From contig NZ_FOYM01000029.1 of NCBI RefSeq assembly GCF_900115975.1, positions 1 through 51,756 of the forward strand: a stretch of 51,756 bases of DNA. Reading direction: 5' to 3'. Shown here piece after piece: positions 37,225-45,201 of the stretch (positions are counted from its first letter, which is position 1; the number at the start of each line of letters is the position of its first letter). The DNA comes from Desulfoscipio geothermicus DSM 3669 (lineage in GTDB: Bacteria > Bacillota > Desulfotomaculia > Desulfotomaculales > Desulfallaceae). Under the pieces are notes generated by a model. That model worked only from the letters and a program-made list of their open reading frames with translations, searched no databases and was not told the DNA's origin. The translations under genes were made by a program, and so were the position numbers.

Positions 37225-39873
37225 GTGTCCCGCAAATTATTGCTGATTATAGATGGAAACAGCTTGACCCACCGTGCTTTTCACGCTTTGCCCCCGCTTT
37301 CCACCAGCGACGGCACGGTCACCAACGCAGTACTTGGTTTTACCAACATGCTCTTTAAAGTGCTGGAAAAAATCGAGCCCAACTATATTGCCGTGGCCTT
37401 CGACAAGAGTAAAACCACCTTCAGGCACGCAAGCTACGCGGATTACAAAGCCAAGCGCAAGGCCACCCCGGCCGAACTGCGGTCCCAGTTCCCGCTGGTA
37501 AAAGAAATTTTGCGGCACATGCGCATCCCCGTTCTGGAACTGGAAAATTACGAAGCCGACGACATTATCGGCACCTTAACCCGCATGGCTGAAGAAAACC
37601 GTATGGAAGCAATCGTGCTTACCGGCGACCGCGATGCGCTGCAACTGGTGTCCCCGCGGGTGCGGGTACTGCTCACCCACAAGGGCATTTCGGAAATGGA
37701 AGAATACGATGAGGGCAAAGTATGGGACCGCTACGGCGTCAGCCCGCCGCAATTAATTGATATCAAGGGCCTGATGGGGGACGCCTCGGACAATATCCCC
37801 GGCGTCCCCGGCATTGGCGAAAAAACAGCCTTGAAACTGATTCAGGAGCACGGTACCCTGGAAGACGTAATTGCGGATGTAGAAAAATTGCCCGCGCGCT
37901 GGCGCAACAAGCTGGAGCAGTACAAAGACCAGGCGGCATTGTCCAAGGAGTTGGCCACCATTGACTGTCGGGTCCCTCTGGATGTAAAACCTGAAAATCT
38001 ACGCTGGCCCGGTCCGGATTACCAGGCCCTGCTGGCCGCATTCAGCAAATTGGAATTCAAAGCCCTCAGCCGCGCCATTATTGAAAAGGCGGGCGCAACC
38101 GGCGCGCCGGATGACAAACCGGGCCGGCAGGACGCCGGAGAACAGCCCGGGCTGGCAACCTATTGCGTGGAGTACCGGACTTTATTCACCGCAGCGGAAT
38201 TAAAAGACCTAAAAAACCAGGCCGGCGAAGCAGGGGCGGCGGCCGTGGCCGTCACGGGCACCCGCAGCAAGGGCGTTGATGGCGCCGCCATGGCCTTATC
38301 AAACGGTGCTGTATACCTTCTGCCGGTTCAGGAGCAACCCCGGGCCATTGATGCCCTGGGGGATATCTGCGCCGCCCCGGGGATTAAAAAAATTTGTCAT
38401 GACGGCAAAGAAGCCATCTGGCTGCTGCACCGCCACAACCGGCGCATGGAAAGGCTGCATTTTGATGTCCGGGTGGCCGCCTACCTGTTGAATCCCGGCT
38501 CGGCAAAAAACAGCCTGTCCGACCTGGCCCTGCGTTATTTAAACCTGGTATTGCCACCCCAAGGCCCGGATGCCCTACCCGCCGGAGCAGATGTGATAAT
38601 GCGTTTGGCGGATATCCTGCATCAAAAATTGGTGGACTTCGATATGGACAGGCTATATTACGAAGTGGAGCTGCCGCTGGTATCCGTGCTGGCGGAAATG
38701 GAAACCGAGGGAGTGGCCGTCGATCCCCAAATATTGACCGATATGTCCGGAGAAACCGGGCGGCAGATTGATATGATTGTGAAGGAAATATATGCCCTGG
38801 CCGGCGAGCAATTCAACATCAATTCGCCCAAGCAATTGGGCTATATATTGTTTGAAAAATTGAAACTGCCGGTGCTCAAGCGCACCAAAACGGGTTATTC
38901 CACCGACGCTTCGGTGTTGGAGGAACTGGCCCCCGCCCACGCCATAGTGCAAAAAATCCTGGAATACCGCCAGTTGGCCAAGTTAAAATCTACCTATATA
39001 GACGGACTGTTCGGGCTGATCAACACCTCCACCGGCAGAATTCATACCACCTTTCACCAGGATGTCACCGCCACGGGCCGCCTGTCCAGTTCCAACCCCA
39101 ACCTGCAAAACATTCCCATCCGGTTGGAACAGGGGCGACGGATCAGAAAAGTATTTGTACCCCGCCGGGAGGGCAACCTTATTCTGGCAGCGGATTACTC
39201 ACAGATCGAACTGCGCATCCTGGCCCATATGTCCGGCGACCCCAACCTGGTGCAGGCCTTTAACGAGGGACAGGATATTCACACCCGCACCGCCGCCGAG
39301 GTCTTCAACTTGCCAATGGAACAAGTGACGCCGGAACTGCGCGGCAGGGCCAAGGCCGTGAACTTCGGCATCGTGTACGGCATCAGCGATTTCGGCCTGT
39401 CCCGTGATATCAAAGTGAGCCGGGCCGAGGCCCGCAAATACATCAAAAGCTATTTTGACCGCTACTCGGGAGTAAAAAAGTTTATCGATCGAAAAATTAC
39501 CGAAGCCAAAGACAACGGCTATGTCACCACCCTTTTAAACCGGCGACGCTACCTGCCGGACATATTGAGCCCCAACCGGGTGACCAGGGCTTTCGGGGAG
39601 CGCACCGCCATCAATACGCCCATTCAGGGCAGCGCCGCAGACATAATTAAGCTGGCCATGGTAAGAATAAATAATGAACTTAAAAACAGGGGCCTGCAAA
39701 CCAAAATGATCCTGCAGGTACACGACGAACTGATCTTTGACGTGCCGCCCGAAGAACTGCCGACAGTGAAGGATATGGTTAAGGAATACATGGAAAACGC
39801 TCTGCAGCTTGACGTGCCCCTGGTGGTGGACCTGAAAGTGGGTCCCAATTGGTATGACGTGAGAAAGGTGTAA
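37225..39873 (+). CDS. polA: DNA polymerase I
   Basis: An 882-residue PolA. The N-terminal 5'-3' exonuclease domain (about 1-290, IDGNSLTHRAFHALP, the Asp cluster, GDASDNIPGVPGIGEKTA) is intact. The middle 3'-5' exonuclease-like domain lacks the DxE metal motif (the region reads AAAVAVTGTRS), so proofreading should be absent, as in other Bacillota. The polymerase domain has DYSQIELRILAHMSGD, the O-helix RGRAKAVNFGIVYG and VHDELIFDV. The GTG at 37225-37227 follows AGGTG; a TTG at 37153 would add 24 unusual residues. TAATG joins it to mutM. Confidence 0.95.
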   Translation: MSRKLLLIIDGNSLTHRAFHALPPLSTSDGTVTNAVLGFTNMLFKVLEKIEPNYIAVAFDKSKTTFRHASYADYKAKRKATPAELRSQFPLVKEILRHMRIPVLELENYEADDIIGTLTRMAEENRMEAIVLTGDRDALQLVSPRVRVLLTHKGISEMEEYDEGKVWDRYGVSPPQLIDIKGLMGDASDNIPGVPGIGEKTALKLIQEHGTLEDVIADVEKLPARWRNKLEQYKDQAALSKELATIDCRVPLDVKPENLRWPGPDYQALLAAFSKLEFKALSRAIIEKAGATGAPDDKPGRQDAGEQPGLATYCVEYRTLFTAAELKDLKNQAGEAGAAAVAVTGTRSKGVDGAAMALSNGAVYLLPVQEQPRAIDALGDICAAPGIKKICHDGKEAIWLLHRHNRRMERLHFDVRVAAYLLNPGSAKNSLSDLALRYLNLVLPPQGPDALPAGADVIMRLADILHQKLVDFDMDRLYYEVELPLVSVLAEMETEGVAVDPQILTDMSGETGRQIDMIVKEIYALAGEQFNINSPKQLGYILFEKLKLPVLKRTKTGYSTDASVLEELAPAHAIVQKILEYRQLAKLKSTYIDGLFGLINTSTGRIHTTFHQDVTATGRLSSSNPNLQNIPIRLEQGRRIRKVFVPRREGNLILAADYSQIELRILAHMSGDPNLVQAFNEGQDIHTRTAAEVFNLPMEQVTPELRGRAKAVNFGIVYGISDFGLSRDIKVSRAEARKYIKSYFDRYSGVKKFIDRKITEAKDNGYVTTLLNRRRYLPDILSPNRVTRAFGERTAINTPIQGSAADIIKLAMVRINNELKNRGLQTKMILQVHDELIFDVPPEELPTVKDMVKEYMENALQLDVPLVVDLKVGPNWYDVRKV

Positions 39874-39878
39874 TGGAT

Positions 39879-40706
39879 ATGCCGGAATTGCCGGAAGTGG
39901 AAACGGTCAAAAAAACGCTGGAAAAAAAATTGGTTGGTTTAACCATCACCGGCGTGGAAATATTTATGCCCAAAATCATCCGGGATCCCGCGCCGGACAA
40001 ATTTGCCATGGAAGTTACGGGAAACAAAATTTCCCGGCTGGGGCGCCGGGGCAAATATCTTTTGATCCATCTAACCGGTGAAAAAGTGCTGATCATCCAC
40101 CTGCGCATGACCGGGCGGCTGGTTTATTCAGAACCCGTGGACCCGCTGCCCCGCCATACGCACGTAGTCTTCCGGCTGAGCAATGACCGTGAACTGCGCT
40201 TTATCGACATGCGCCAGTTCGGGCGCGTTCAGCTGTCCACGGTACGCTATTTGGGCCAGGTCAAAGGACTCAAGGATTTAGGCCCGGAACCACTGGGAGA
40301 AGAGTTTTCGAGAGACTTTTTGCGCCGGGAACTGAAACGCAAGCGCGTCCGCATCAAATCCCTGTTGCTGGACCAGACCTTTTTGGCCGGCCTGGGGAAT
40401 ATCTATGCCGACGAGGCCCTGCACCGGGCACGTATCAATCCCAAACGCATGGCCTGCACCCTCACGCCCCGGGAAATCGCCAACCTGTACCGCTCCATCG
40501 TGGAGGTGCTGCAGGAAGGCATCGAAAACCGGGGCACCTCGATCCGGGACTACGTGGACGGCGACGGCAGAACGGGCAGTTACCAGGCGTTGCTCCGGGC
40601 CTATAACCGCGAGGGACAAAAATGCCTGTACTGCGGCACCCCCATTGCCCGCCTCAAGGTGGGGGGCCGCAGTTCGTATTTCTGCCCCGCCTGCCAAAAA
40701 GAGTAA
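39879..40706 (+). CDS. mutM: Formamidopyrimidine-DNA glycosylase
   Basis: Removes 8-oxoguanine and FapyG, with AP lyase activity. The mature N-terminus must be Pro, the catalytic nucleophile, and PELPEVETV begins right after the ATG at 39879; the ATG at 39873, which overlaps the polA stop, would leave Met-Asp ahead of it and block the chemistry. AAAGGTG upstream is also better spaced for 39879. The 275 residues end in a zinc finger CLYCGTPIARLKVGGRSSYFCPAC. Coupled to polA, giving a repair pair. Confidence 0.95.
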   Translation: MPELPEVETVKKTLEKKLVGLTITGVEIFMPKIIRDPAPDKFAMEVTGNKISRLGRRGKYLLIHLTGEKVLIIHLRMTGRLVYSEPVDPLPRHTHVVFRLSNDRELRFIDMRQFGRVQLSTVRYLGQVKGLKDLGPEPLGEEFSRDFLRRELKRKRVRIKSLLLDQTFLAGLGNIYADEALHRARINPKRMACTLTPREIANLYRSIVEVLQEGIENRGTSIRDYVDGDGRTGSYQALLRAYNREGQKCLYCGTPIARLKVGGRSSYFCPACQKE

Positions 40707-40807
40707 GCGCGCCGGGGAGCTGCCCGGGCGCGTACACAAGCACACTTCGACTTTCCCCGCCATAGTATTTAAAGAAGCAAAGTCACGGTAACAGGGGGGA
40801 AAGTCGA

Positions 40808-41467
40808 ATGGAGTTTGTCGCTCTAATAATGTTCGCACTGGCGCTGAACATGGACTCCTTTGCAGCGGGCGTAGCATACGGGGTACGCAACATAAAATTA
40901 CCCGTCACCTCGCTGGCCATCATCAGCATGATGTCCATGGCGGCAATAACCATCTCCATGGTGCTGGGCCACGCTGTGGCCGGTTATTTTTCCGCCACCT
41001 TCGCCCACCGGCTGGGCGGGGCGATTTTACTTTTCATCGGTCTTTGGGTTTTGATTCAATCGTTGCAGGAAAACCGGCAGAAAAATAAAGAAGCGCCGAA
41101 AAGCGAACCGGAACAGGAAGCGCCCGGACCCGTGCTGCAAATCCACATCCGGGCACTGGGACTGGTGATTCAGATCCTCCGGGAACCGTCCCGGGCCGAC
41201 CTGGACCGGTCCGGCACCATCTCACCCCGGGAAGCGGTTTTACTTGGATTGGCGCTGGCAATGGACGCCTTTGCCGCAGGATTTGCCGTTTCCATGCTCG
41301 GTTTTAACATATTGTTTACTGCCCTGATGGTGGGGCTGGGACACTTTATCCTCACCTACCTCGGACTGCAGGCGGGAATGAAGATAGGAGCCTCGCGGCT
41401 CAGCCAAAAGGTGGCCGCTTTACCCGGGTTCATCCTAATCGCCCTGGGTTTGTTGAAAATTCATTGA
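40808..41467 (+). CDS. ytaF: Sporulation membrane protein YtaF
   Basis: A 219-residue membrane protein of the MntP/YtaF superfamily with two sets of three helices around a polar, acidic linker (about 95-140). The repeated ALAMDSFAAG-like segments (ALALNMDSFAAGVAYG and GLALAMDAFAAGFAVS) mark the internal duplication. YtaF is found next to mutM/coaE in many endospore formers; a role in sporulation is accepted but the transported species is not known. AGGGGGG precedes the ATG. Confidence 0.9.
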   Translation: MEFVALIMFALALNMDSFAAGVAYGVRNIKLPVTSLAIISMMSMAAITISMVLGHAVAGYFSATFAHRLGGAILLFIGLWVLIQSLQENRQKNKEAPKSEPEQEAPGPVLQIHIRALGLVIQILREPSRADLDRSGTISPREAVLLGLALAMDAFAAGFAVSMLGFNILFTALMVGLGHFILTYLGLQAGMKIGASRLSQKVAALPGFILIALGLLKIH

Positions 41468-41499
41468 CATTGATATAGCAAAGTGTATCATTGATAAAC

Positions 41500-41524
41500 T
41501 GTCCGGCACCTGCCGGACAAAAAT
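41500..41524 (+). terminator. Possible terminator after ytaF
   Basis: TGTCCGGCA (41500-41508) pairs with TGCCGGACA (41511-41519), followed by AAAAATTTTT. The T run is short and offset, so termination may be weak and leave coaE partly co-transcribed. Confidence 0.5.
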
Positions 41525-41597
41525 TTTTCCCGCCTGGCGGCAGGACAGAGGAGATAACCTGAGAATTATTAATAATTGCCTTTTGGGGGGAATAAAA

Positions 41598-42212
41598 ATG
41601 CTGGTAGTGGGACTAACCGGAAATATTGGCAGCGGCAAAAGCAGCGTGGCCCGCATGCTGCAAGAAATGGGGGCCACGGTTATCGACACCGACCGGGTCG
41701 CCCGGGACGTGGTGGCGCCGGGAACGCCGGGGCTGCAAAAGACAGTGGCCTGTTTCGGGCGGCAAGTTTTAAAAAATGACGGCACGCTCAACCGCCCCCT
41801 GATGGCGCAAATAGTTTTTAACGACCCGGCTGCCTTGGCCCGGCTCAACGCCATTGTGCACCCGGAGATTCGCTCCCGGGTCGCCGCAGCGATAGCCGAT
41901 TACAAAAGGTCCGGCAGCACCCCCCTGCTGGTCATTGAAGCCCCACTGCTCATTGAGACGGGTATGCATAAAATGGTCGACCGGGTATGGCTGGTGACCG
42001 TCGATCCCCGGATACAAGTGCAAAGAATCATTGCGCGCAACCATACCACCGCCGAGCAGGCGCGCAAGCGCATATCCGCCCAGATGCCGCAGGAAGATAA
42101 GATCCCCTACGCAGACAGAATTATTGACAATAGCGGTTCCCCTGAAAAAACCCTGCAACAAGTGCGGCAAATATGGAGTGATGATATTGAACGCCCGGAG
42201 GCGCAGGCTTAA
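41598..42212 (+). CDS. coaE: Dephospho-CoA kinase
   Basis: Last step of coenzyme A synthesis: phosphorylation of the 3'-OH of dephospho-CoA. The 204 residues start with LVVGLTGNIGSGKSSVARML (P-loop) and contain the conserved DTDRVARDVV and HPEIR...EAPLLIETGM segments. ATG 41598 is preceded by TTTGGGGGGAA. The 3' end overlaps the next gene by 26 bases, which implies coupling. Confidence 0.95.
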   Translation: MLVVGLTGNIGSGKSSVARMLQEMGATVIDTDRVARDVVAPGTPGLQKTVACFGRQVLKNDGTLNRPLMAQIVFNDPAALARLNAIVHPEIRSRVAAAIADYKRSGSTPLLVIEAPLLIETGMHKMVDRVWLVTVDPRIQVQRIIARNHTTAEQARKRISAQMPQEDKIPYADRIIDNSGSPEKTLQQVRQIWSDDIERPEAQA

Positions 42213-42756
42213 TAAATTCAGATTTATTTTCTTACTTTTGCTGGTTGCCTCAGTTTTAAATTTTACTTCGATAATGAAAATCTTCTACCCCTTGCCCTAC
42301 AGGGACATGATATTTGAGTATTCCGCCAAGGCCAGCATAGACCCGTTTTTCATGGCCGCCGTCATAAAAGCGGAAAGCAGCTTCGACCCTGACGCCGTTT
42401 CCCCCAAGGATGCCCGGGGGCTGATGCAAATAATGCCCGAAACGGGGCAATGGATCGCCCAGCAGATCAACCTGCACCCCTTTCACCCGGACCTGTTGTT
42501 TGACCCCGAAACCAATATCCGCCTGGGTGCCTGGTACATCGCCAACCTGGAGGACGAATTCGCCGGCAACAAGATAATGGTGCTGGCCGCCTATAACGGC
42601 GGGCGCGGCAATGTGCGCAAGTGGCTGAAGGAAAACAAAATCTCCGGGGGCATCGGAGATATCGATGCCATCCCTTTCCCTGAAACCAAGCATTTCGTGA
42701 AAAAAGTACTCTGGAATTATAAAATATACACATGGATTTATGGAGATAAAAAATAA
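42187..42756 (+). CDS. Lytic transglycosylase (SLT family)
   Basis: Cleaves the glycan backbone of peptidoglycan to 1,6-anhydro ends. The 189 residues have an N-terminal membrane anchor (FRFIFLLLLVASVLNF), then a soluble-lytic-transglycosylase domain with catalytic Glu in IKAESSFDPDAVSPKDARGLMQIMPETG and AAYNGGRGNV. GGAG (42175-42178) is 8 bases from TTG 42187 and only 2 from ATG 42181, so TTG is preferred. It follows coaE with an overlap; this order is common in related genomes. Confidence 0.9.
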   Translation: MNARRRRLNKFRFIFLLLLVASVLNFTSIMKIFYPLPYRDMIFEYSAKASIDPFFMAAVIKAESSFDPDAVSPKDARGLMQIMPETGQWIAQQINLHPFHPDLLFDPETNIRLGAWYIANLEDEFAGNKIMVLAAYNGGRGNVRKWLKENKISGGIGDIDAIPFPETKHFVKKVLWNYKIYTWIYGDKK

Positions 42757-42834
42757 ACCATGGTGAAAATGGGTTGATTTACACCCTTGACAAACCGGAG
42801 GCAAAATCATATAATTTTACTTGCATGACACAAT

Positions 42835-42917
42835 GTCGGAGTGGCGGAATCGGCAGACGCGTACGTTTGAGGGGCGTATGGGCAACCGTGCGGGTTCAAG
42901 TCCCGCCTCCGACACCA
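42835..42917 (+). tRNA. tRNA-Leu(GAG)
   Basis: Acceptor GTCGGAG/CTCCGAC, anticodon stem TACGT/GCGTA with loop TTGAGGG (anticodon GAG), a class II variable arm, T arm GCGGG/CCCGC, and an encoded CCA (42915-42917). Its last 21 bases are repeated at 44401-44421. Confidence 0.95.
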
Positions 42918-43198
42918 GTTAAAAACCGCACATTATTGTGTGTTGAAATTTCGGTGCTTTGAACCTGAACCGGGTCCGCATACCAGTAAATCGTAATACG
43001 GCTTGCAGTAGGATCAAATTCCATTCGGCGTATAAATGTACGTATGAATTCTCTGCGTTCCCGGTTGGTTCCTTGTGCTAGAACTTGGTCAAGACTTTCA
43101 ATGTATTCTTTTAATCGTAATACATCAATTTTTTCGAGAACTGGCTTATTAATGGTCAGTTTTTCTTTTTCCTGCTCAAGCTCATCGAAGTGAAGCAT
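42896..43198 (-). pseudogene. C-terminal remnant of a large serine recombinase
   Basis: One hundred codons whose product (KEYIESLDQVLAQGTNRER, then EFIRTFIRRMEFDPTASRI) resembles the C-terminal coiled-coil/tail of large serine recombinases. The catalytic Ser domain and zinc ribbon are missing: the frame stops resembling a gene at 43198, right beside the hicB fragment on the other strand. The last codons (VGGGT, stop) are read from the tRNA-Leu repeat itself, so the gene end lay on the attachment site. Family call is by pattern only. Confidence 0.6.
42897..42917 (+). repeat. attL-like direct repeat (3' end of tRNA-Leu)
   Basis: A 21-base segment from CAAGTCCCGC through CGACACCA, identical to 44401-44421. 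It covers half of the T arm, the acceptor 3' strand and CCA. Confidence 0.9.
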
Positions 43199-43200
43199 AC

Positions 43201-43389
43201 ATGAATATTAAATACCCTGTTGTTATAACCAAGTTGGCCGGCGGGGAATGGCTGGCCGAGCATAAGGATTTGCCTGGCTGGAAAATTCACGGGTCTACTC
43301 CCGAAGAAGCCATAACCAGGTTGGAAGAGGTAAAGCTGTTGTATAGGCGGTTAGTTAATTATTGTTTTCATTTTATCTTGACAAGTTAA
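43201..43389 (+). pseudogene. Truncated HicB-family antitoxin
   Basis: MNIKYPVVITKLAGGEWLAEHKDLPGWKIHGSTPEEAITRLEEVKLL matches the N-terminal HicB fold (partial RNase H-like, with the D-LPG segment). After that the frame runs into unrelated sequence and stops. The C-terminal DNA-binding part and any hicA partner are absent. Confidence 0.7.
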
Positions 43390-43404
43390 GTAAGGCTAAT
43401 TTTA

Positions 43405-43579
43405 ATACATGATTGTTGTGTTTTTGGATATCCCCATCTCCCGCATGTATTTTTGTACCGTGGGCCTGCTAATGCTAAAGAATGCCGTACTCCGAAGCAA
43501 TTTGAGAAATGGTTTTTTCTTCCTTGAAAATTTCCAGTACAACCTTTGCTTTAAACTCTCCTGAATATGTTTTTCTCAT
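43405..43579 (-). pseudogene. IS3-family transposase relic (orfA start joined to an orfB fragment)
   Basis: On the minus strand an ATG at 43577-43579 encodes [20 protein letters not shown] then [13 protein letters not shown], a typical IS3 OrfA N-terminus, and stops. A second frame directly after reads ISRPTVQKYMREMGIS, an IS3 OrfB segment. The middle of the element has been deleted. No inverted repeats are visible. Confidence 0.75.
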
Positions 43580-43781
43580 GGCATCATTGTACACCTTAAA
43601 AAAGGCCGTTTTATTGTTCAAATTTCTTTATCCATTATATCTTGGCTTGATCAACCATTATAAGACACTCCTTCGATTTCGATATATATGGGAAAATAAA
43701 AACAACAAAGCGTAAGCCTTGTCGTTATTGTTCTAAATTACAGGATATGGTATAATATTTTAACTATGAGAGGTGTTGTTG

Positions 43782-44018
43782 ATGGCCGCTAATATCGAAC
43801 GACTAATTAAGGAAATTAAAAGTTTGTCGCCAACCGAAAAAATTGAGCTTGCCCGAAGACTGGATGAGGAAGCTATATTCAGCAATCAATCCTGGTACTG
43901 GACACCCGAATGGCAAGCTGCAGAAAAAGAGGCTGACGAAGATATAGCCGCAGGTCGGGTTCACCGGTTCAAAAATGTTAATGATGCCCTAAAATTTTTA
44001 CATGAGCAAGCAGAATAA
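43782..44018 (+). CDS. Antitoxin of a RelBE-type pair
   Basis: A 78-residue acidic protein starting with a helical segment (NIERLIKEIKSLSPTEKIELARRLDEEA) and ending in a charged tail. Small proteins of this kind (the addiction-module component family) neutralise the RelE/ParE toxin encoded just downstream. AGAGGTG lies 6 bases before the ATG at 43782; the TTG at 43773 is less well placed. The toxin starts 17 bases after its stop. A TATAATATT upstream (about 43752) may be its -10. Confidence 0.75.
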   Translation: MAANIERLIKEIKSLSPTEKIELARRLDEEAIFSNQSWYWTPEWQAAEKEADEDIAAGRVHRFKNVNDALKFLHEQAE

Positions 44019-44035
44019 GCTAGCGGAGAGAAAAA

Positions 44036-44302
44036 ATGTTCAATCTTGAGCTAACTAATAGATTTGTTCGGTCGTATAAAAAACTTGATCGAGCGATACG
44101 TTTACAAGTAGACAAAACTCTCCAAGTTATGGTTATAAACCCCAGCCACCCTTCATTACGTCTAAAAAGAGTACAAGGAACGAAAGATATTTGGGAAGCC
44201 AGTGTGAATATGTCTATTAGGATTACGTTAAGTTTTTCGGAAGATACTATTCAACTGAGAAACGTCGGTACTCACGAACAGGTTTTCAGACCGCCATATT
44301 GA
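44036..44302 (+). CDS. RelE/ParE-family toxin
   Basis: An 88-residue basic protein with the RelE/YafQ fold signature: TNRFVRSYKKLDRAIRLQVDKTL, then LRLKRVQGTKDIWEASVNMSIRITLSF and a C-terminal LRNVGTHEQVFR. Family members cut mRNA on the ribosome or poison gyrase; the conserved Arg and His near the C-terminus (RI, GTHEQVF) are present. The frame is complete and followed by a strong terminator, so the pair looks functional. Confidence 0.8.
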   Translation: MFNLELTNRFVRSYKKLDRAIRLQVDKTLQVMVINPSHPSLRLKRVQGTKDIWEASVNMSIRITLSFSEDTIQLRNVGTHEQVFRPPY

Positions 44303-44320
44303 GTTTTTTCAAAATCGACA

Positions 44321-44356
44321 AAAGAAATACCGGAGCTAGTCCGGTATTTCTTTAGT
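44321..44356 (+). terminator. Terminator of the RelBE-type operon
   Basis: AAAGAAATACCGG (44321-44333) pairs perfectly with 44341-44353 around a 7-base loop. The stem itself ends in TTTCTTT. Confidence 0.85.
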
Positions 44357-44400
44357 AAAACTATAAGTTTAAATCCATTTCAGTAGTGAGGCTTTTAGGA

Positions 44401-44421
44401 CAAGTCCCGCCTCCGACACCA
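44401..44421 (+). repeat. attR-like direct repeat
   Basis: Exact copy of the last 21 bases of tRNA-Leu (42897-42917), including CCA. The base on either side differs, so the identity is exactly 21 bases. No tRNA body accompanies it. Confidence 0.9.
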
Positions 44422-44477
44422 CACCGAATACCACACATAGTGATGATGATATACAAACTGAATTTAACTTTTGAAGG

Positions 44478-44509
44478 ACTCGGCTGACTGGCCGAGTTAT
44501 TTTATTTTT
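44478..44509 (+). terminator. Probable original tRNA-Leu terminator
   Basis: ACTCGGC (44478-44484) pairs with GCCGAGT (44491-44497), followed by TATTTTATTTTT. It lies after the right repeat, where the tRNA terminator would be if the island were removed. Confidence 0.75.
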
Positions 44510-44693
44510 CCTTGCGCCGGTCCATCTCTTTGAACAGGTCCTGTAATAATCGCATACCCTCTTTCATGGCGAAAAAAGCAGAAGAGGGAAACCCATAGGC
44601 CTCCACAGCCAGTTTCCCTCTTCCCTTATGACTTTCGTCAAGACAATCATAATGGGTTGGCAAACCAATGTCCAGACATATGGCAGTCTTCAG
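44502..44693 (-). pseudogene. Unidentified gene remnant
   Basis: A 63-codon open frame that starts abruptly after a stop codon, with no start codon or ribosome-binding site: LKTAICLDIGLPTHYDCLDE onward, ending FFAMKEGMRLLQDLFKEMDRRKEK. The amino-acid pattern looks like real protein, so I read it as the C-terminal end of a disrupted gene. I do not recognise the family. Confidence 0.4.
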
Positions 44694-44762
44694 TTATTGT
44701 CTTTTAGCAAAGGGTTAGGATACAATATAGTAAATAAATGTTATTAGATGGGAGGGGTAATT

Positions 44763-44987
44763 ATGGAGTCAGCAGTATTAAAAGAAATTCAAAATCATTT
44801 ACTAACGCTTACCCCTGAACAACAGAAAAAAGTGTTGCAGTATATTAAATCATTTAGCTCACCTTCTAAAGAATTCAGTGGTAAAGAATTACTGAAGTTC
44901 ATTGGAGCTATTGATAAAGAAGACCTGGAAAAAATGACTTTGGCAATTCAAGATGGATGTGAAAAAATAGATTATGCCGAATGGTAA
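44763..44987 (+). CDS. Antitoxin of a VapBC-type pair
   Basis: A 74-residue protein with a helical N-terminus (VLKEIQNHLLTLTPEQQKKVLQYIKSF) and a short acidic C-terminal tail, as in antitoxins paired with PIN-domain toxins. GGGAGGGG precedes the ATG at 44763. It overlaps the following toxin frame by 14 bases. The partner is broken, so this antitoxin is now probably an orphan. Confidence 0.65.
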   Translation: MESAVLKEIQNHLLTLTPEQQKKVLQYIKSFSSPSKEFSGKELLKFIGAIDKEDLEKMTLAIQDGCEKIDYAEW

Positions 44988-45201
44988 ATATTTATTGGAT
45001 ACCAATATTGTCATTGCTTTAATGGCCGGTGATAAAATCATTAGGCAACGCCTGGAAGAAACGGAAGCAGTGTATTTATCAACCGTGGTATTCGGAGAAC
45101 TTTGCTATGACGCTCAAAATTCCGCGCGAGCGGAGAGCAACATGGGTTTGTCCACTAATCTTTCCTCAACCCCCGCAGGTCGGGTCGGGTGCACCTCCTG
45201 A
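44974..45201 (+). pseudogene. Truncated VapC-type PIN-domain toxin
   Basis: The first 57 or so residues, KYLLDTNIVIALMAGDKIIRQ to VVFGELCYDAQNSARAESNM, match a PIN-domain toxin with the first acidic residues (Asp of LDTN, Glu of GELC). From about 45147 the reading frame runs into GC-rich unrelated sequence, and the remaining acidic residues of the active site are missing. Confidence 0.75.

Larger units (their letters stand above)
42897..44421. mobile_element. tRNA-Leu-borne mini-island (about 1.5 kb) bounded by 21-bp direct repeats
   Basis: The repeated tRNA 3' end flanks a segment that is more AT-rich than the left-hand chromosome. It contains a 3' fragment of a serine-recombinase-like gene abutting the left repeat, a truncated hicB, an IS3-family relic and a RelBE-type pair. 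The tRNA's probable original terminator is displaced to just after the right repeat (44478-44509). This is the pattern of a site-specific integrated element that has lost most of its body. Confidence 0.8.

Noticed and set aside
40708-40732. GC-rich hairpin after mutM as a terminator
   Set aside because: A GCGC...CCGGG/CCCGGGCGC stem is present but no T run follows, so I did not list it as a terminator.
42031-42180. Longer N-terminus for the lytic transglycosylase
   Set aside because: The extra 50 codons overlap coaE in another frame, are Arg/Pro-rich, and precede the membrane anchor; a ribosome-binding site is present only near 42175.
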